NCBI RefSeq assembly: GCF_016862115.1
Contig: NZ_BOMI01000165.1
Span: 62,001 to 126,000 of the forward strand
Reading direction: 5' to 3'
Source of the DNA: Paractinoplanes deccanensis
Lineage (GTDB): Bacteria; Actinomycetota; Actinomycetes; Mycobacteriales; Micromonosporaceae
DNA: 64,000 nt
Shown: piece after piece, positions 49,571-58,046 of the stretch
Layout of the letters: each line of letters opens with the position of its first letter
Position numbering within the stretch: position 1 is the stretch's first letter
Translations under genes and position numbers: made by a program
The notes under the pieces: generated by a model
The model's database searches: none
Told to the model about the DNA's origin: nothing
Seen by the model: only the letters and a program-made list of their open reading frames with translations

Positions 49571-50851
49571 ATGACCGAACGCTGGCTGGCGCGGCTCGCC
49601 TTCGTCACGATCGCGGCCGCCGGAGTGCTCGTCCTCGCCGCGGCGGGGATCCGCGGCAGCCTCGCGCTGCTGATCACCGGCGCGGCCGGGGTCGCGATCG
49701 GCCTGGCCGCCGCGTGGTGGTTCCTCACCCACCACGGCGTGCTTCGCTGGCTGGCCGGCGCTGTCGTGGTGCTCGCGCCGCTGACCGTGGCCGTGCTGTT
49801 CGCGCGCGCGAACCTGGTGTGGGTGGTGGTCCTGTTCGGCCTGCTGTGGGCGGGCGCCGTCGCCGCCGGGCGGCGGGCGCTGACGACGGACGCGAGCGAG
49901 CCGGACGAGTACGAGTCGCCGCCTCCCCGGAAGCCGTACCTGATCATGAATCCGCGCTCCGGGGGCGGCAAGGTCGAGCGCTTCCACCTGGCCGAGCGGG
50001 CCCGCACCCTCGGTGCCGAGGTGTACGTGCTGGACGGACCGGCCGTGGACGTGGCCGACGTCGCCCGGCGGGCGGTCCGCGACGGCGCCGACCTGCTCGG
50101 CGTGGCCGGTGGCGACGGCACCCAGGCCCTGGTGGCGGGGATCGCCGCCGAGCACGGCCTGCCGTTCCTGGTGATCTCGGCGGGCACGCGCAACCATTTC
50201 GCGCTCGACCTCGGCCTGGACCGGGAGGATCCGTCGACCTGCCTGGACGCGCTCTCCGACGGCGTGGAGATGCGCATCGACCTCGGCTCGATCGGCGGCC
50301 GGACCTTCGTCAACAACGCGTCGTTCGGGGCGTACGCCGAGATCGTGCAGAGCTCCGCGTACCGCGACGACAAGATCGGCACCGCGCTGGAGATGCTGCC
50401 GGCCGTGCTGACCGAGGACCGGCCGCTGCGGCTGACCACCGAGCAGGGCACGCTCACCGGGCCGCAGGCGGTGCTGGTCAGCAACAACCCCTACGCGAGC
50501 GGTACGGGCCGGCGGTCGAGCCTGGACCGCGGGGTGCTGGGCGTGCTCGCGGTGACCGTGCGCGGCGCCGTCGACGCGGCGAACCTGATCAGCGCGGGTG
50601 GCCGGGCACGCTCGGTGGCCACCCGCGAGGTCACCGAGGCCGTGATCGACGCCGACGTCGCGGAGCTGCCGGTCGGCGTGGACGGCGAGGCGCTGGTGCT
50701 GCCCACGCCGGTGCGCTGCACGATCCGCCCGGGCGCGCTGCGCGTCCGGGTGCCCAGGCACCGGCCGGGCGTACCCCCGGCCCGGCCGGACCTGGACTGG
50801 GCGAGGCTGCGCAGGCTGGCCCTCAACGGCGGCGGGCCGTCCGCCGGCTGA
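49571..50851 (+). CDS. Diacylglycerol kinase-family lipid kinase with membrane anchor
   Basis: A 426-residue protein. Four N-terminal helices (about 8-98) are followed by a diacylglycerol kinase catalytic domain: YLIMNPRSGGGKVERF (about 124-139), the ATP-binding GGDGTQAL (about 181) and the C-terminal beta-rich lobe with FVNNASFGAYAEIV. It should phosphorylate a lipid such as diacylglycerol or sphingosine-like substrate at the membrane. ATG 49571 is fixed by GAGGGT 6 nt upstream and the palindrome. It overlaps the convergent DUF6325-like gene by 29 nt. Confidence 0.82.
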   Translation: MTERWLARLAFVTIAAAGVLVLAAAGIRGSLALLITGAAGVAIGLAAAWWFLTHHGVLRWLAGAVVVLAPLTVAVLFARANLVWVVVLFGLLWAGAVAAGRRALTTDASEPDEYESPPPRKPYLIMNPRSGGGKVERFHLAERARTLGAEVYVLDGPAVDVADVARRAVRDGADLLGVAGGDGTQALVAGIAAEHGLPFLVISAGTRNHFALDLGLDREDPSTCLDALSDGVEMRIDLGSIGGRTFVNNASFGAYAEIVQSSAYRDDKIGTALEMLPAVLTEDRPLRLTTEQGTLTGPQAVLVSNNPYASGTGRRSSLDRGVLGVLAVTVRGAVDAANLISAGGRARSVATREVTEAVIDADVAELPVGVDGEALVLPTPVRCTIRPGALRVRVPRHRPGVPPARPDLDWARLRRLALNGGGPSAG

Positions 50852-51389
50852 CCCGGCGGGCGGCTCGCCGGCGGGTGCGGCGGGCGACCCGGGTCGCCGC
50901 GCCGCCGAGGTCGTGCCACGCCCTGGCCTCCTCGGCGTTGAGCAGGCCGACCTCGAGCAGGTCGTCCGGGCCGACGAACCCGTCCGCGGCGCGGAAGCCG
51001 CCGGCCCGCACGACGGCGTCGCGCAGCGGCACGGCCCAGTGGTGCTCGATGAGGATCAGAGCCGCCGCGCTGTCTCGCGGAATCTCGCCGATCACGTCCC
51101 AGGCCCCCGCGTCGTCGAGCGAGCGACCGGCGACCATGCCCGGCTCCCCCTCGATCGCGAGCCCGACCAGGGCACCCACCCGGCTGCCGAGCTCCACGGC
51201 CTCCTCGGTGGTCAGGGTGCTCAGGTCCTCGACCTCGATCGCCCCGGCGGCGTCCTTGTAGACGGCGAGCGCGTCGATCACCCGCACCGCGCCGGAGCGC
51301 CGCAGCCGCTCCAGTTCCTCGACGATCCCGCCCCGGAGGTCCGCATGGCGGAAGCCGAGCACGAGCAGCTGGACGGGTCCGATCGTCAT
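50823..51389 (-). CDS. DUF1269/DUF6325-type protein, regulon member
   Basis: A 188-residue soluble protein. The N-terminal alpha/beta domain (MTIGPVQLLVLGFRHADLRGGIVEELERLRRSGAVRVIDALAVYKDAAG) matches the DUF1269/DUF6325 stress-protein pattern, with the conserved Asp/Lys stretch and glycine-rich middle. The C-terminal tail is Arg-rich (RRTRRRAARRVSRRTARRR). Function unknown; the family is common in stress operons. ATG 51389 is 6 nt after GACGAT and 34 nt from the shared palindrome at 51423. Confidence 0.72.
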   Translation of the reverse strand: MTIGPVQLLVLGFRHADLRGGIVEELERLRRSGAVRVIDALAVYKDAAGAIEVEDLSTLTTEEAVELGSRVGALVGLAIEGEPGMVAGRSLDDAGAWDVIGEIPRDSAAALILIEHHWAVPLRDAVVRAGGFRAADGFVGPDDLLEVGLLNAEEARAWHDLGGAATRVARRTRRRAARRVSRRTARRR

Positions 51390-51422
51390 GTCCCGATCGT
51401 CGGGCGGGCGATCCGGCGCCGC

Positions 51423-51441
51423 CTCATCCCGCACGGGCGAG
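51423..51441. promoter_or_regulatory. Regulon palindrome, bidirectional
   Basis: CTCAT-N9-GCGAG. Minus: 21 nt from GACGAT, 6 nt to ATG 51389. Plus: 21 nt from GATCGT, 7 nt to ATG 51476. Confidence 0.75.
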
Positions 51442-51475
51442 GACCGCGCGGCCCGGGCGGCGGATCGTTGCCCGC

Positions 51476-51880
51476 ATGAGGCGTCTTGCGATCCTGGTCC
51501 TGCTTCTCGGCCTGCTCGCCGGCTGCGGCGACGACGCGGCCTCCGCCGCGGACACGCCGCCGGTGTGCGACAGCGCCGACGCCGTGCGCGTCACGGTCGA
51601 GCACATCCGCAACACCAACGTGTCGGAGAACGGCCTGTCCCAGCTCCGGCCGCTGTTCACCCAGCTGCGCGACGACATCGCGCAGCTCGTCACCGACGCG
51701 CAGGCCCAGTTCGGCGCGCAGGCCGACGCGCTGCGGACCGCCGCCGAGAACTTCGGCGCGGCGCTGCAGGGCGCGGAGGCCGATCCCGGAGCGGCGTCGT
51801 TCACCGCCGTACGGGCCACCGCCGGCGCGCTGCGCGGCACGGCTCAGGATCTGGCCGCCGCGCTGACGGGGACCTGCTGA
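51476..51880 (+). CDS. Small lipoprotein, regulon member
   Basis: A 134-residue lipoprotein: MRRLAILVLLLGLLAGC with lipobox LAGC, then a mostly helical domain (about 30-130) ending GTC. Two Cys (PPVCDSA and the last residue) may pair. No family recognised. ATG 51476 is leaderless-type, 7 nt after GATCGT. Its stop codon overlaps the CTG that probably starts the YihY gene (CTGA), so the two are coupled. Confidence 0.78.
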   Translation: MRRLAILVLLLGLLAGCGDDAASAADTPPVCDSADAVRVTVEHIRNTNVSENGLSQLRPLFTQLRDDIAQLVTDAQAQFGAQADALRTAAENFGAALQGAEADPGAASFTAVRATAGALRGTAQDLAAALTGTC

Positions 51881-52830
51881 CCCCCGCCGGGCTGCTCCGC
51901 CGCGCCGACGACTTCCAGCGGCGGCACGCGATCCTCGGCTTCCCGCACGCCGTCGTGCGCAAGTATCTCGACGACGGCGGCGCGCGGGAGGCCGCCCTGA
52001 TCACGTACTACGGCTTCCTGAGCCTGTTCCCGTTGCTGCTGCTCGGCGTGGCGGTGCTGACCCAGCTGCTGGCCCGGCGCCCGGAGCTGCGCGCCGAGCT
52101 GGTCGCGGCCATCGTCCCGCCGTCGCTGCGGGCGGACGTGGAGCGGGCCGTCGCCGAGCTGCCCACGTCCTATGCGGCGCTCGCGGTCGGCCTGGGCACG
52201 CTGCTGTTCACCGGGGCCGGGGTGGTCTTCTCCGCCTACCGAACCCTCAATCACCTGGCCGCGGTGCCGTTCCGGCACCGGCACGGCATGGCCGCCTGGC
52301 TGCTGCGCGTGCTGGCGGCCCTGCTGGTGCTGCTGGCCGGCACGGCCGCGGCGGCGGCGACCGCGGCGGTCTTCCTGGCCGGCAGCGCGGTCGTCGCGGG
52401 CGCGACCCTGATCGCCGTCGCGAAGCTGCTGCTGGCCCGTCCGGCGCCGGTGCGGGCGCTGTGGCCGGCCGCGGTGCCCGGCGGTGTGGCGATCGCGCTG
52501 GTGCTCGGCCTCGGCACGGCGCTGCTGCCCGGGATGGCCCGCCGGGCCGGGCCCGTCTACGGGGGCTTCGCCACGGTCGCCGCGGCGTTCACCCTGCTCT
52601 ACCTGCTGAGCAACGTCCTGGTGTACGCCGCGGAGGCGGCCGCCGTCCGGCACGCCCGCCTGTGGCCGCGCGCCCTCGACCCGGCGCATCCCACGGCGGC
52701 CGACGAGCGGGCGTTCGAGCTGCTCGCCCGCGAGCAGGAACGCCGCCCGCAGGACCGGGTGGTCACTGGGCCGCGAGCGGCTGGCCCGGACGGCCTCGGG
52801 GCAGAGCCAGCGCAGCCGCCAGGCCGATGA
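51877..52830 (+). CDS. YihY/BrkB-family membrane protein with probable CTG start
   Basis: A 317-residue frame with the YihY pattern: FPHAVVRKYLDDGGAREAALITYYGFLSLFPLLLLGVAVL at the N terminus, six helices, and YLLSNVLVYAAEAAAV near the end. There is no ATG, GTG or TTG in frame between the lipoprotein stop and the conserved N terminus. CTG at 51877 overlaps that stop as CTGA and has GGGGA 4 nt upstream, so CTG is the likely start. The C terminus overlaps the convergent MFS gene by 68 nt. Second YihY of the regulon set. Confidence 0.75.
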   Translation: MTPAGLLRRADDFQRRHAILGFPHAVVRKYLDDGGAREAALITYYGFLSLFPLLLLGVAVLTQLLARRPELRAELVAAIVPPSLRADVERAVAELPTSYAALAVGLGTLLFTGAGVVFSAYRTLNHLAAVPFRHRHGMAAWLLRVLAALLVLLAGTAAAAATAAVFLAGSAVVAGATLIAVAKLLLARPAPVRALWPAAVPGGVAIALVLGLGTALLPGMARRAGPVYGGFATVAAAFTLLYLLSNVLVYAAEAAAVRHARLWPRALDPAHPTAADERAFELLAREQERRPQDRVVTGPRAAGPDGLGAEPAQPPGR

Positions 52831-54175
52831 GCCCGGCCACGCCGACCGCGATCATCGCGAGCGCGTACGACCGGCCGGGCGTGGCGGTGATCCCGGCCAC
52901 CAGGATGGTCCCCGCGATCGCGCCGCCCAGCGACGAGCCCAGGTTGGACACGCTGCGCGACAGCCCCGAGATCTCGCCTTGCAGGTCCTCGCCGAACGCC
53001 GACTGCACCACGTTGACCGAGGGGGTGAGCATGCCGCCCAGGCCGAAGCCGATGACGAACAGGCCCGGCAGGAACGCCCACGGCCCGTCGGTGGCGCTGA
53101 CCATCGGCAGCAGGATCGCGATGCCGGCGATGGTGAGGGCGAAACCGGCGCTGATCAGGGTGCGCTGGGCGCGCCGGCGGGCGAAGCGCTCGGCCAGCAG
53201 CGACGACAACAGCACGCCGACGGTGGTCGCCGTGAAGATCAGGCCGGTCTCGATCGCGTTGTAGCCGCGCACAACCTGGAGGTAGGCCGAGACCACGAAG
53301 GACGTGCCCATGAGCATCAGCCATTGGATGTTCTGCGTGATCATGCCGAGGTTGGAGACGCGGTTCTTGAAGAGGCTGGTGGAGAGCAGCACCGGCTTGC
53401 CGGCCCGCTCGCGGTGGCGGACCGAGATGAAGAACCAGGTGAGCACGAGGATGCCGGCGACGATCATGGCGGCGCAGACGGCGAGGTTGTCGTCGGCGGC
53501 CAGGATGCCGCTGACCACGAGCACCAGGCCGACCGAGGACGAGATCGTCCCCCGCACGTCGAAGGGCATCGCCGGCTCGGGCGGCAGCGGGTCGGTGACC
53601 CAGCGGCGGCACAGCACGGCGATCAGGATGACGATCGCCGCCTGGAAGAGGAACGCGACCCGCCAGCTGAAGGCGGAGGTGATGAAACCGCCGATCAGCG
53701 GGCCGGTGGCCGCGCCGACGCCACCCATCGCGCTGATCGCCCCGAACGCCTTGGCGCGCGAGGCCAGGTCGGTGAAGAGCAGCGTGGTGAGGATGTAGAC
53801 CGGCGGGATGAGCAGCGCGGTGCCGACGCCCTCCAGGATCGAGTTGCCGAGCACGAGCACCCAGATGCCGGGCGCGGCCGCGCTCAGCAGGGCGCCCACG
53901 GCGTAGACGAGCAGGCCGACGGTGAGGCAGCGTTTGCGCCCGTACCGATCGGTCAGCTTGCCGCCCGGGATCATCAGCGCCGCCATCACCAGCAGGAAGA
54001 CGGTGATGGTCACCTGGACGCCGGACACCGTGGTGTTCAGGTCCTCGCTGATGTCGTTGATCATCACGTTCATGTTGGAGCCCGCGTAGCTGCAGATGAA
54101 CTGCGCCAACGCGAACGGGATGAGTGCACGCCGCAGCTCGGGAGAGAAGCGGCCCGTCCTGGTTCGTTCGGCCAT
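52763..54175 (-). CDS. MFS transporter, DHA2-type
   Basis: A 470-residue transporter with about 12-14 helices. Motif A KLTDRYGRKRCLTVG follows the second helix and motif C-like GGVGAATGPLIGGFITS lies in the fifth, typical of DHA2 drug:proton antiporters. Substrate unknown. ATG 54175 is the only good start near the conserved N terminus. The palindrome at 54247 lies 72 nt upstream but no matching -10 hexamer is found on this strand, so membership in the regulon is uncertain. Confidence 0.85.
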   Translation of the reverse strand: MAERTRTGRFSPELRRALIPFALAQFICSYAGSNMNVMINDISEDLNTTVSGVQVTITVFLLVMAALMIPGGKLTDRYGRKRCLTVGLLVYAVGALLSAAAPGIWVLVLGNSILEGVGTALLIPPVYILTTLLFTDLASRAKAFGAISAMGGVGAATGPLIGGFITSAFSWRVAFLFQAAIVILIAVLCRRWVTDPLPPEPAMPFDVRGTISSSVGLVLVVSGILAADDNLAVCAAMIVAGILVLTWFFISVRHRERAGKPVLLSTSLFKNRVSNLGMITQNIQWLMLMGTSFVVSAYLQVVRGYNAIETGLIFTATTVGVLLSSLLAERFARRRAQRTLISAGFALTIAGIAILLPMVSATDGPWAFLPGLFVIGFGLGGMLTPSVNVVQSAFGEDLQGEISGLSRSVSNLGSSLGGAIAGTILVAGITATPGRSYALAMIAVGVAGLIGLAAALALPRGRPGQPLAAQ

Positions 54176-54246
54176 CCCTCGAGCGTTCCGCGTCGCGGCG
54201 CGCGGGACATCGTCCGGCAGGCATGACTCGCGCCCGCCCGCGGTGC

Positions 54247-54265
54247 CTCATCAGGCGCGGGTGAG
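54247..54265 (+). promoter_or_regulatory. Regulon palindrome upstream of 32-aa ORF/DUF389 operon
   Basis: CTCAT-N9-GTGAG, 22 nt upstream of CACGAT (54288-54293). Predicted transcript start near 54300, giving a leader of about 30 nt with AAGGAG. Confidence 0.65.
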
Positions 54266-54331
54266 GCCGTGCGCCGGACCACGCGGTCACGATCGGGGAA
54301 CGGCGCCGTCGACCCTGAAGGAGCCCCGCCC

Positions 54332-54430
54332 ATGTCCCAGAACCCGGCCGGTGAGGCTTCGCGGGGCCCGTCCTTCGAGGACCGCACCGAGGCCAAGGCG
54401 CTGCCCGGCAGTGCCGTCGTCGAGCCGTAG
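54332..54430 (+). CDS. 32-residue ORF upstream of DUF389 gene
   Basis: A 32-codon frame starting MSQNPAGEASRGPSFEDRTE and ending ...VEP, soluble and acidic. AAGGAG at 54318-54323 is the best Shine-Dalgarno in the neighbourhood, 8 nt before the ATG. Its stop TAG overlaps the GTG of the DUF389 gene (TAGTG), so translation of the two is coupled. It may be a real small protein or a leader that controls the next gene. No family recognised. Confidence 0.5.
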   Translation: MSQNPAGEASRGPSFEDRTEAKALPGSAVVEP

Positions 54431-55257
54431 TGGCCGGCGGGGCGTGGCCCGGCATCCGCGCCTCGGCCGCGGACGTCGAGCGCATCACCGCGCGGCTGTT
54501 CCTCACGCGTGGCGACCCGCGGCGCAACCTCACCACGTTCGGGGTGCTGCTCACGCTGGCCGCGGTGATCGCCGCAGCGGGCGTGGTCGCCGACTCGACC
54601 GCGACCGTCATCGGGGCGATGATCGTCGCACCGCTGATGACGCCGATCCTCGGCACGGCCCTGGCGATCGTGCTCGCCGACCGGCGCCAGATCCTGGTCA
54701 ATCTCGGCCTGGTGCTGGCCGGCACCGCGGCGGTCGTGGCCATCGCCATCTCGCTGGTCCCGCCCCTGGCCGTCGTGGGCCTCACGCTGGAGTCGGGCGC
54801 CTACGGCGAGTCGTTCGGCGCCCTGCTGCTCTTCGGCACCAACGTCGCCGCGATCATCGCCACCGGCCTGGCCATCATGCTCGGCGCCCGGCTGCGCGAC
54901 GCGGCCGGGGAGGCCGGGCTGCGCGTCGGGGCGCTGGGCGCGAGGACCGTGGCGACCGTCGTGCTGTCGCTGGTGCTGGTGGCCGCTCCCCTGGCGTACG
55001 GCAGCTGGCAGGCCCTCCAGGAGCAGATCATCCTGTCCCGCGCCGAGCCGGTCGCCGGCCGGTGGGCGGCCGAGCAGGGCTGGCAGCTCACCGACATCCG
55101 GGTGGAGCGCGGCACGCTGCGCGTGGTCGCCATGGGCCCGCTGCCGGAGGCGAGCCGGCCCGCGCTGCGCCAGCAGCTGGACGACGCCGGCCTCGACGGT
55201 GTGGACGCGGTCGTCACGCTCGTGGTCGGCGGCTCGCGCACGCTGACCGCGGACTGA
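54430..55257 (+). CDS. DUF389 family membrane protein
   Basis: A 275-residue protein. The family signature VIGAMIVAPLMTPILGTALAIVLADR (about 61-86) lies in the second helix; five or six further helices follow, then a soluble C-terminal domain of about 80 residues (GWQLTDIRVERGTLRVV...) that may bind a ligand or partner. DUF389 proteins are of unknown function and often appear in stress clusters. GTG 54430 overlaps the small ORF stop. Confidence 0.82.
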   Translation: MAGGAWPGIRASAADVERITARLFLTRGDPRRNLTTFGVLLTLAAVIAAAGVVADSTATVIGAMIVAPLMTPILGTALAIVLADRRQILVNLGLVLAGTAAVVAIAISLVPPLAVVGLTLESGAYGESFGALLLFGTNVAAIIATGLAIMLGARLRDAAGEAGLRVGALGARTVATVVLSLVLVAAPLAYGSWQALQEQIILSRAEPVAGRWAAEQGWQLTDIRVERGTLRVVAMGPLPEASRPALRQQLDDAGLDGVDAVVTLVVGGSRTLTAD

Positions 55258-55356
55258 CGCCCCGCGGGCGTCGCGTAGCTCGGGATCGCGGCCGGCGTCG
55301 GCGCCGCCACCTGGCCGAACGAGCCGGCGAGCACCACCCGCGCGTGGGTGCGGACG

Positions 55357-55899
55357 TCAGCGGCGGTCGCGGCTCCAGCGCGGGCCCACCTCGAGCCACT
55401 CGCGCTCCCACGCGCGGTAGCGGCGCCGGTCGATCAGCGCCCGGCCGATGCGGTGCAGCCCGGCCGTGGCCGCGGCGGCGCAGAGCACGACGGCGGCGCC
55501 GACCATCACGCCCTGGGCGGCGGGCTGCCGTTGCGGCGGGGGCTGGCGCGGCGTTCCGCGGTCGTCCGTCCAGATGCGGATCCGGCTGCCGGCCGCGTCG
55601 TCCGGCGTGACCGGCACGGCGCCCTCGCGCGGGCTGCCGTCCGGTGCCGTCCAGGTGGCCCGGGCGGTGAGGGTCGCTCCGGTGCGGCCGCCGACGGACG
55701 GCACCGGGTCGCCGCGCAGCACGGCCTGCACCTCGAAGGTGTGCTCGCGCTCCCAGCGCTGCGCCCGCAGGTCGGTGCGGTAGGCCTGCTGCCCGGCCCA
55801 CCAGCCCAGCAGCGGCGCCCCGGCCAGGAAGGTCATGACCAGGGTGAAGACCATCAGGCTCTCCAGACGGTCCGAGGCACGGCGCAACTCGTTCGGCAC
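55357..55899 (-). CDS. Rv1733c-like membrane protein, regulon member
   Basis: A 180-residue protein with one helix near each end (SLMVFTLVMTFLAGAPLLGWWAG and GVMVGAAVVLCAAAATAGL) and an extracytoplasmic central domain (about 45-125, rich in Thr and Pro: GRTGATLTARATWTAPDGSPREG). This is the Rv1733c layout; Rv1733c of M. tuberculosis belongs to the DosR dormancy regulon. GTG 55899, 7 nt after GATGCT and 36 nt from the palindrome at 55935, is preferred to ATG 55911, which would be upstream of the predicted transcription start. Confidence 0.75.
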   Translation of the reverse strand: MPNELRRASDRLESLMVFTLVMTFLAGAPLLGWWAGQQAYRTDLRAQRWEREHTFEVQAVLRGDPVPSVGGRTGATLTARATWTAPDGSPREGAVPVTPDDAAGSRIRIWTDDRGTPRQPPPQRQPAAQGVMVGAAVVLCAAAATAGLHRIGRALIDRRRYRAWEREWLEVGPRWSRDRR

Positions 55900-55934
55900 A
55901 TCCTCCAGCATCCCCGGGCCGGGCCGCGCGCGGG

Positions 55935-55953
55935 TTCACCCTCGCCGGATGAG
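55935..55953. promoter_or_regulatory. Regulon palindrome, bidirectional
   Basis: TTCAC-N9-ATGAG (core TCACCC-N5-GGATGA). Minus: 22 nt from GATGCT, 7 nt to GTG 55899. Plus: 22 nt from GACGCT, 7 nt to ATG 55989. Confidence 0.75.
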
Positions 55954-55988
55954 TCCGCGCGGGGTGTCCGCGGGCGACGCTCGGGGGC

Positions 55989-56492
55989 ATGACGCGCACC
56001 TGGATCCCGCTCAAGGTCCGGATCCGGCGGGAGACCGAGGAGGCGACCGCCTCCGGCATCTACGGGCTCATCGTCGGCGCCGCGGTCCTCGTCGCCGGGC
56101 ACGGCGCGACCGCCCGGGCGGTCGTCGCCGCCGTGCTGGTGACGCTGGTGATCTACTGGGCGGCCGAGCGGTACGCCCGGATCGTCGCCGAGCGCATCCA
56201 CCAGGGACACCGCCCCACCTGGCACACCCTGCGCGCCCAGCTGACCAGCGGCTGGGAGCTGGTCACGGCGTCGCTGCTGCCGCTGCTGGTGCTGCTCGCC
56301 GTGAAGATCACCGGCGCGACGCTGATCAGCGCGGAGATCGCCTCGCTCGGGACCACGACGCTGCTGCTCTGCATGGCGGGCTGGCGGATCGGCGCCGGCG
56401 GACGGCTGACGCTGAATGAGCGGATCGTCTCCACCGTGGTCGCCGGCGCGTTCGGCGCCAGCCTGATCGTCCTCAAGACGCTGCTGCACTGA
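55989..56492 (+). CDS. Four-helix membrane protein, regulon member
   Basis: A 167-residue protein with about four hydrophobic segments (IYGLIVGAAVLVAGH, VVAAVLVTLVIYWAAE, LVTASLLPLLVLLAVK, VVAGAFGASLIVLKTLL). The loop YARIVAERIHQGHRPTWHTLRAQL is conserved-looking and amphipathic. I recognise the type as widespread in actinobacteria but not its function. ATG 55989 is leaderless-type, 7 nt after GACGCT. It overlaps the convergent metallophosphoesterase gene by 20 nt. Confidence 0.72.
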   Translation: MTRTWIPLKVRIRRETEEATASGIYGLIVGAAVLVAGHGATARAVVAAVLVTLVIYWAAERYARIVAERIHQGHRPTWHTLRAQLTSGWELVTASLLPLLVLLAVKITGATLISAEIASLGTTTLLLCMAGWRIGAGGRLTLNERIVSTVVAGAFGASLIVLKTLLH

Positions 56493-57213
56493 GCCGTGGC
56501 ACCTTCGTGGTCCGCCCGGTGTACCAGCCGCCGCCGTCGAGGTAGCGCTCCTCGACGGCGAAGAGGCCGCCGGACACCGTGATCAGGCTCCACGAGTGCG
56601 GCACGCCGCGCGTCCGGTGGCTGGTCGCGGTGCCGGCGACCACCAGGGTGCAGCCGTCGCCCGCCAGCACCCGCGGCAGGTGGGTGTGCCCGGCGAGCAC
56701 CAGGTCGGGCCGGCCGGCGCGCACCACCCGGCGCCAGCCCGGCAGCCATCCGGCAGACGGCGGGTGGTGCAGCGCGAGCACGCGGACGTCGCCGGCCGGT
56801 GCCTCGCCCAGCGCCCGCGCGGCCAGCCCGGCCTGCCGGTGGGTCAGCCGCCCGTTCTTCCATCGCCAGCGCGGCATCGACTGCAGGCCCAGGGCCGTCA
56901 GCCCCGGGATCCGGCGGACCGGGTCGAGCTCGTCGCAGATCCAGCTCCGGTATCTGCCGTACGGGTCGAGCACGCGCCGCCAGCTCAGCAGCGGCAGGTC
57001 GTGGTTGCCGGTGACGACCAGCAGCGGCCGGGGCAGCCGGCCGAGCAGCGTGCGGGCCTGCCGGAACTCGCGGGTGCGGGCCCGCATCGTGCTGTCGCCG
57101 GTGACCACGGTCAGGTCCGGCCCGGCCGCCACCACGTCGGCCACCAGGCCGGCCGCCGCCGCCGGGTCGTGCGCCCCGAGGTGCAGGTCCGAGACGTGCG
57201 CGACAGCGATCAA
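56473..57213 (-). CDS. Metallophosphoesterase
   Basis: A 246-residue calcineurin-like phosphoesterase with the full motif set: DLHLGAHD (D-x-H), VVTGDSTMR (GD), VTGNHDLP (GNHD), ALHHPP and AGHTHLP (GHTH). These bind two metals and hydrolyse phosphomono- or diesters; substrate unknown. The TTG start overlaps the amidotransferase stop (TTGA at 57210-57213), so translation is coupled. It is the last gene of the minus-strand operon HdeD, phosphodiesterase, amidotransferase and this gene. Confidence 0.85.
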   Translation of the reverse strand: MIAVAHVSDLHLGAHDPAAAAGLVADVVAAGPDLTVVTGDSTMRARTREFRQARTLLGRLPRPLLVVTGNHDLPLLSWRRVLDPYGRYRSWICDELDPVRRIPGLTALGLQSMPRWRWKNGRLTHRQAGLAARALGEAPAGDVRVLALHHPPSAGWLPGWRRVVRAGRPDLVLAGHTHLPRVLAGDGCTLVVAGTATSHRTRGVPHSWSLITVSGGLFAVEERYLDGGGWYTGRTTKVPRLSAAAS

Positions 57214-58046
57214 GGCATGGCCGGCTCGAAGCGGCCCAGCTCGTCCTCGCCCTTCTGGATCACGCCCCAGCTCGCCTCGGGCACCGGTTGCCAGGCGCCC
57301 TCCAGGTCGCCGAGCGGCTCGGAGACGACCAGCCGGGTCTCGTCGGAGAGCCCGCGCAGCCGCTTGTCGTCCGGGTAGAGCTGGTGCAACGCGCTGATGT
57401 CGGTGCTGTAGAACAGCGACCGGCTGTGGCCCTCGCTGGAGTAGCGGAAGGCCCAGACGCGGTCGCCGTCGGTGGTCGCGACGGTCATCTGGAGAGGATC
57501 CGGCACGCCGTGCGCCCGCGCCACCGATTCGACGAGACCGGCCATCCGCTCCACCGCGGCGATCGGCCGGTCGCGCAGCGCGTACGTCAGGGCCAGGTGG
57601 AACATGACCTCCGAATCGGTCGAGCCGGCCAGCGACGGGTACAGGTCCGGGTCGATCGCCATCACCAGGTCGCGCTTGAGCCTGAGGAAGTCGCGGATCG
57701 AGCCGTTGTGGACCCAGAGCCAGTTCTCGTGCCGGAACGGGTGCGAGTTGGTCTGCTGCACGGCCGTGCCGGTGCTGGCCCGGATGTGCGCGAGGAACAG
57801 CGGCGACACGGTGGCGTGGGCGACCTCGCGGAGGTTCGCGTCGCTCCAGGCGGGCCCGACGCCGCGGAACAGAGCCGGGTCGGCCGGGCCGTCGAGCGGG
57901 TACCAGCCGACGCCGAACCCGTCGCCGTTGGTGGTCTCGACGCCCATCCGCGAGTGCATGCTCTGGTCGATCAGCGACCACTGGGGCTTGTAGAGGAGCT
58001 CTTCGAGGCGGATGGGTGTTCCGGAGTAGGCGAGCCAGCGGCACAT
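57210..58046 (-). CDS. Class II glutamine amidotransferase (YafJ-like)
   Basis: A 278-residue Ntn amidohydrolase domain. MCRWLAYSGTPIRLEELLY has Cys2 as the predicted nucleophile after Met removal; NGDGFGVGWY, LAHIRAST and NSHPFRHENWLWVHNGSI are the glutaminase-domain motifs. It occurs as a stand-alone glutaminase of YafJ/Gat-II type with no synthase domain, so its acceptor is unknown. GAAGGGAA precedes ATG 58046. It overlaps the end of the upstream phosphodiesterase gene by 76 nt in another frame. Confidence 0.85.
   Translation of the reverse strand: MCRWLAYSGTPIRLEELLYKPQWSLIDQSMHSRMGVETTNGDGFGVGWYPLDGPADPALFRGVGPAWSDANLREVAHATVSPLFLAHIRASTGTAVQQTNSHPFRHENWLWVHNGSIRDFLRLKRDLVMAIDPDLYPSLAGSTDSEVMFHLALTYALRDRPIAAVERMAGLVESVARAHGVPDPLQMTVATTDGDRVWAFRYSSEGHSRSLFYSTDISALHQLYPDDKRLRGLSDETRLVVSEPLGDLEGAWQPVPEASWGVIQKGEDELGRFEPAMP

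Noticed and set aside
54175..54247. Minus-strand use of the 54247 palindrome for the MFS gene
   Set aside because: At the expected 21-22 nt the sequence does not give the [G/C]ANNNT form, and the start codon is 72 nt away.
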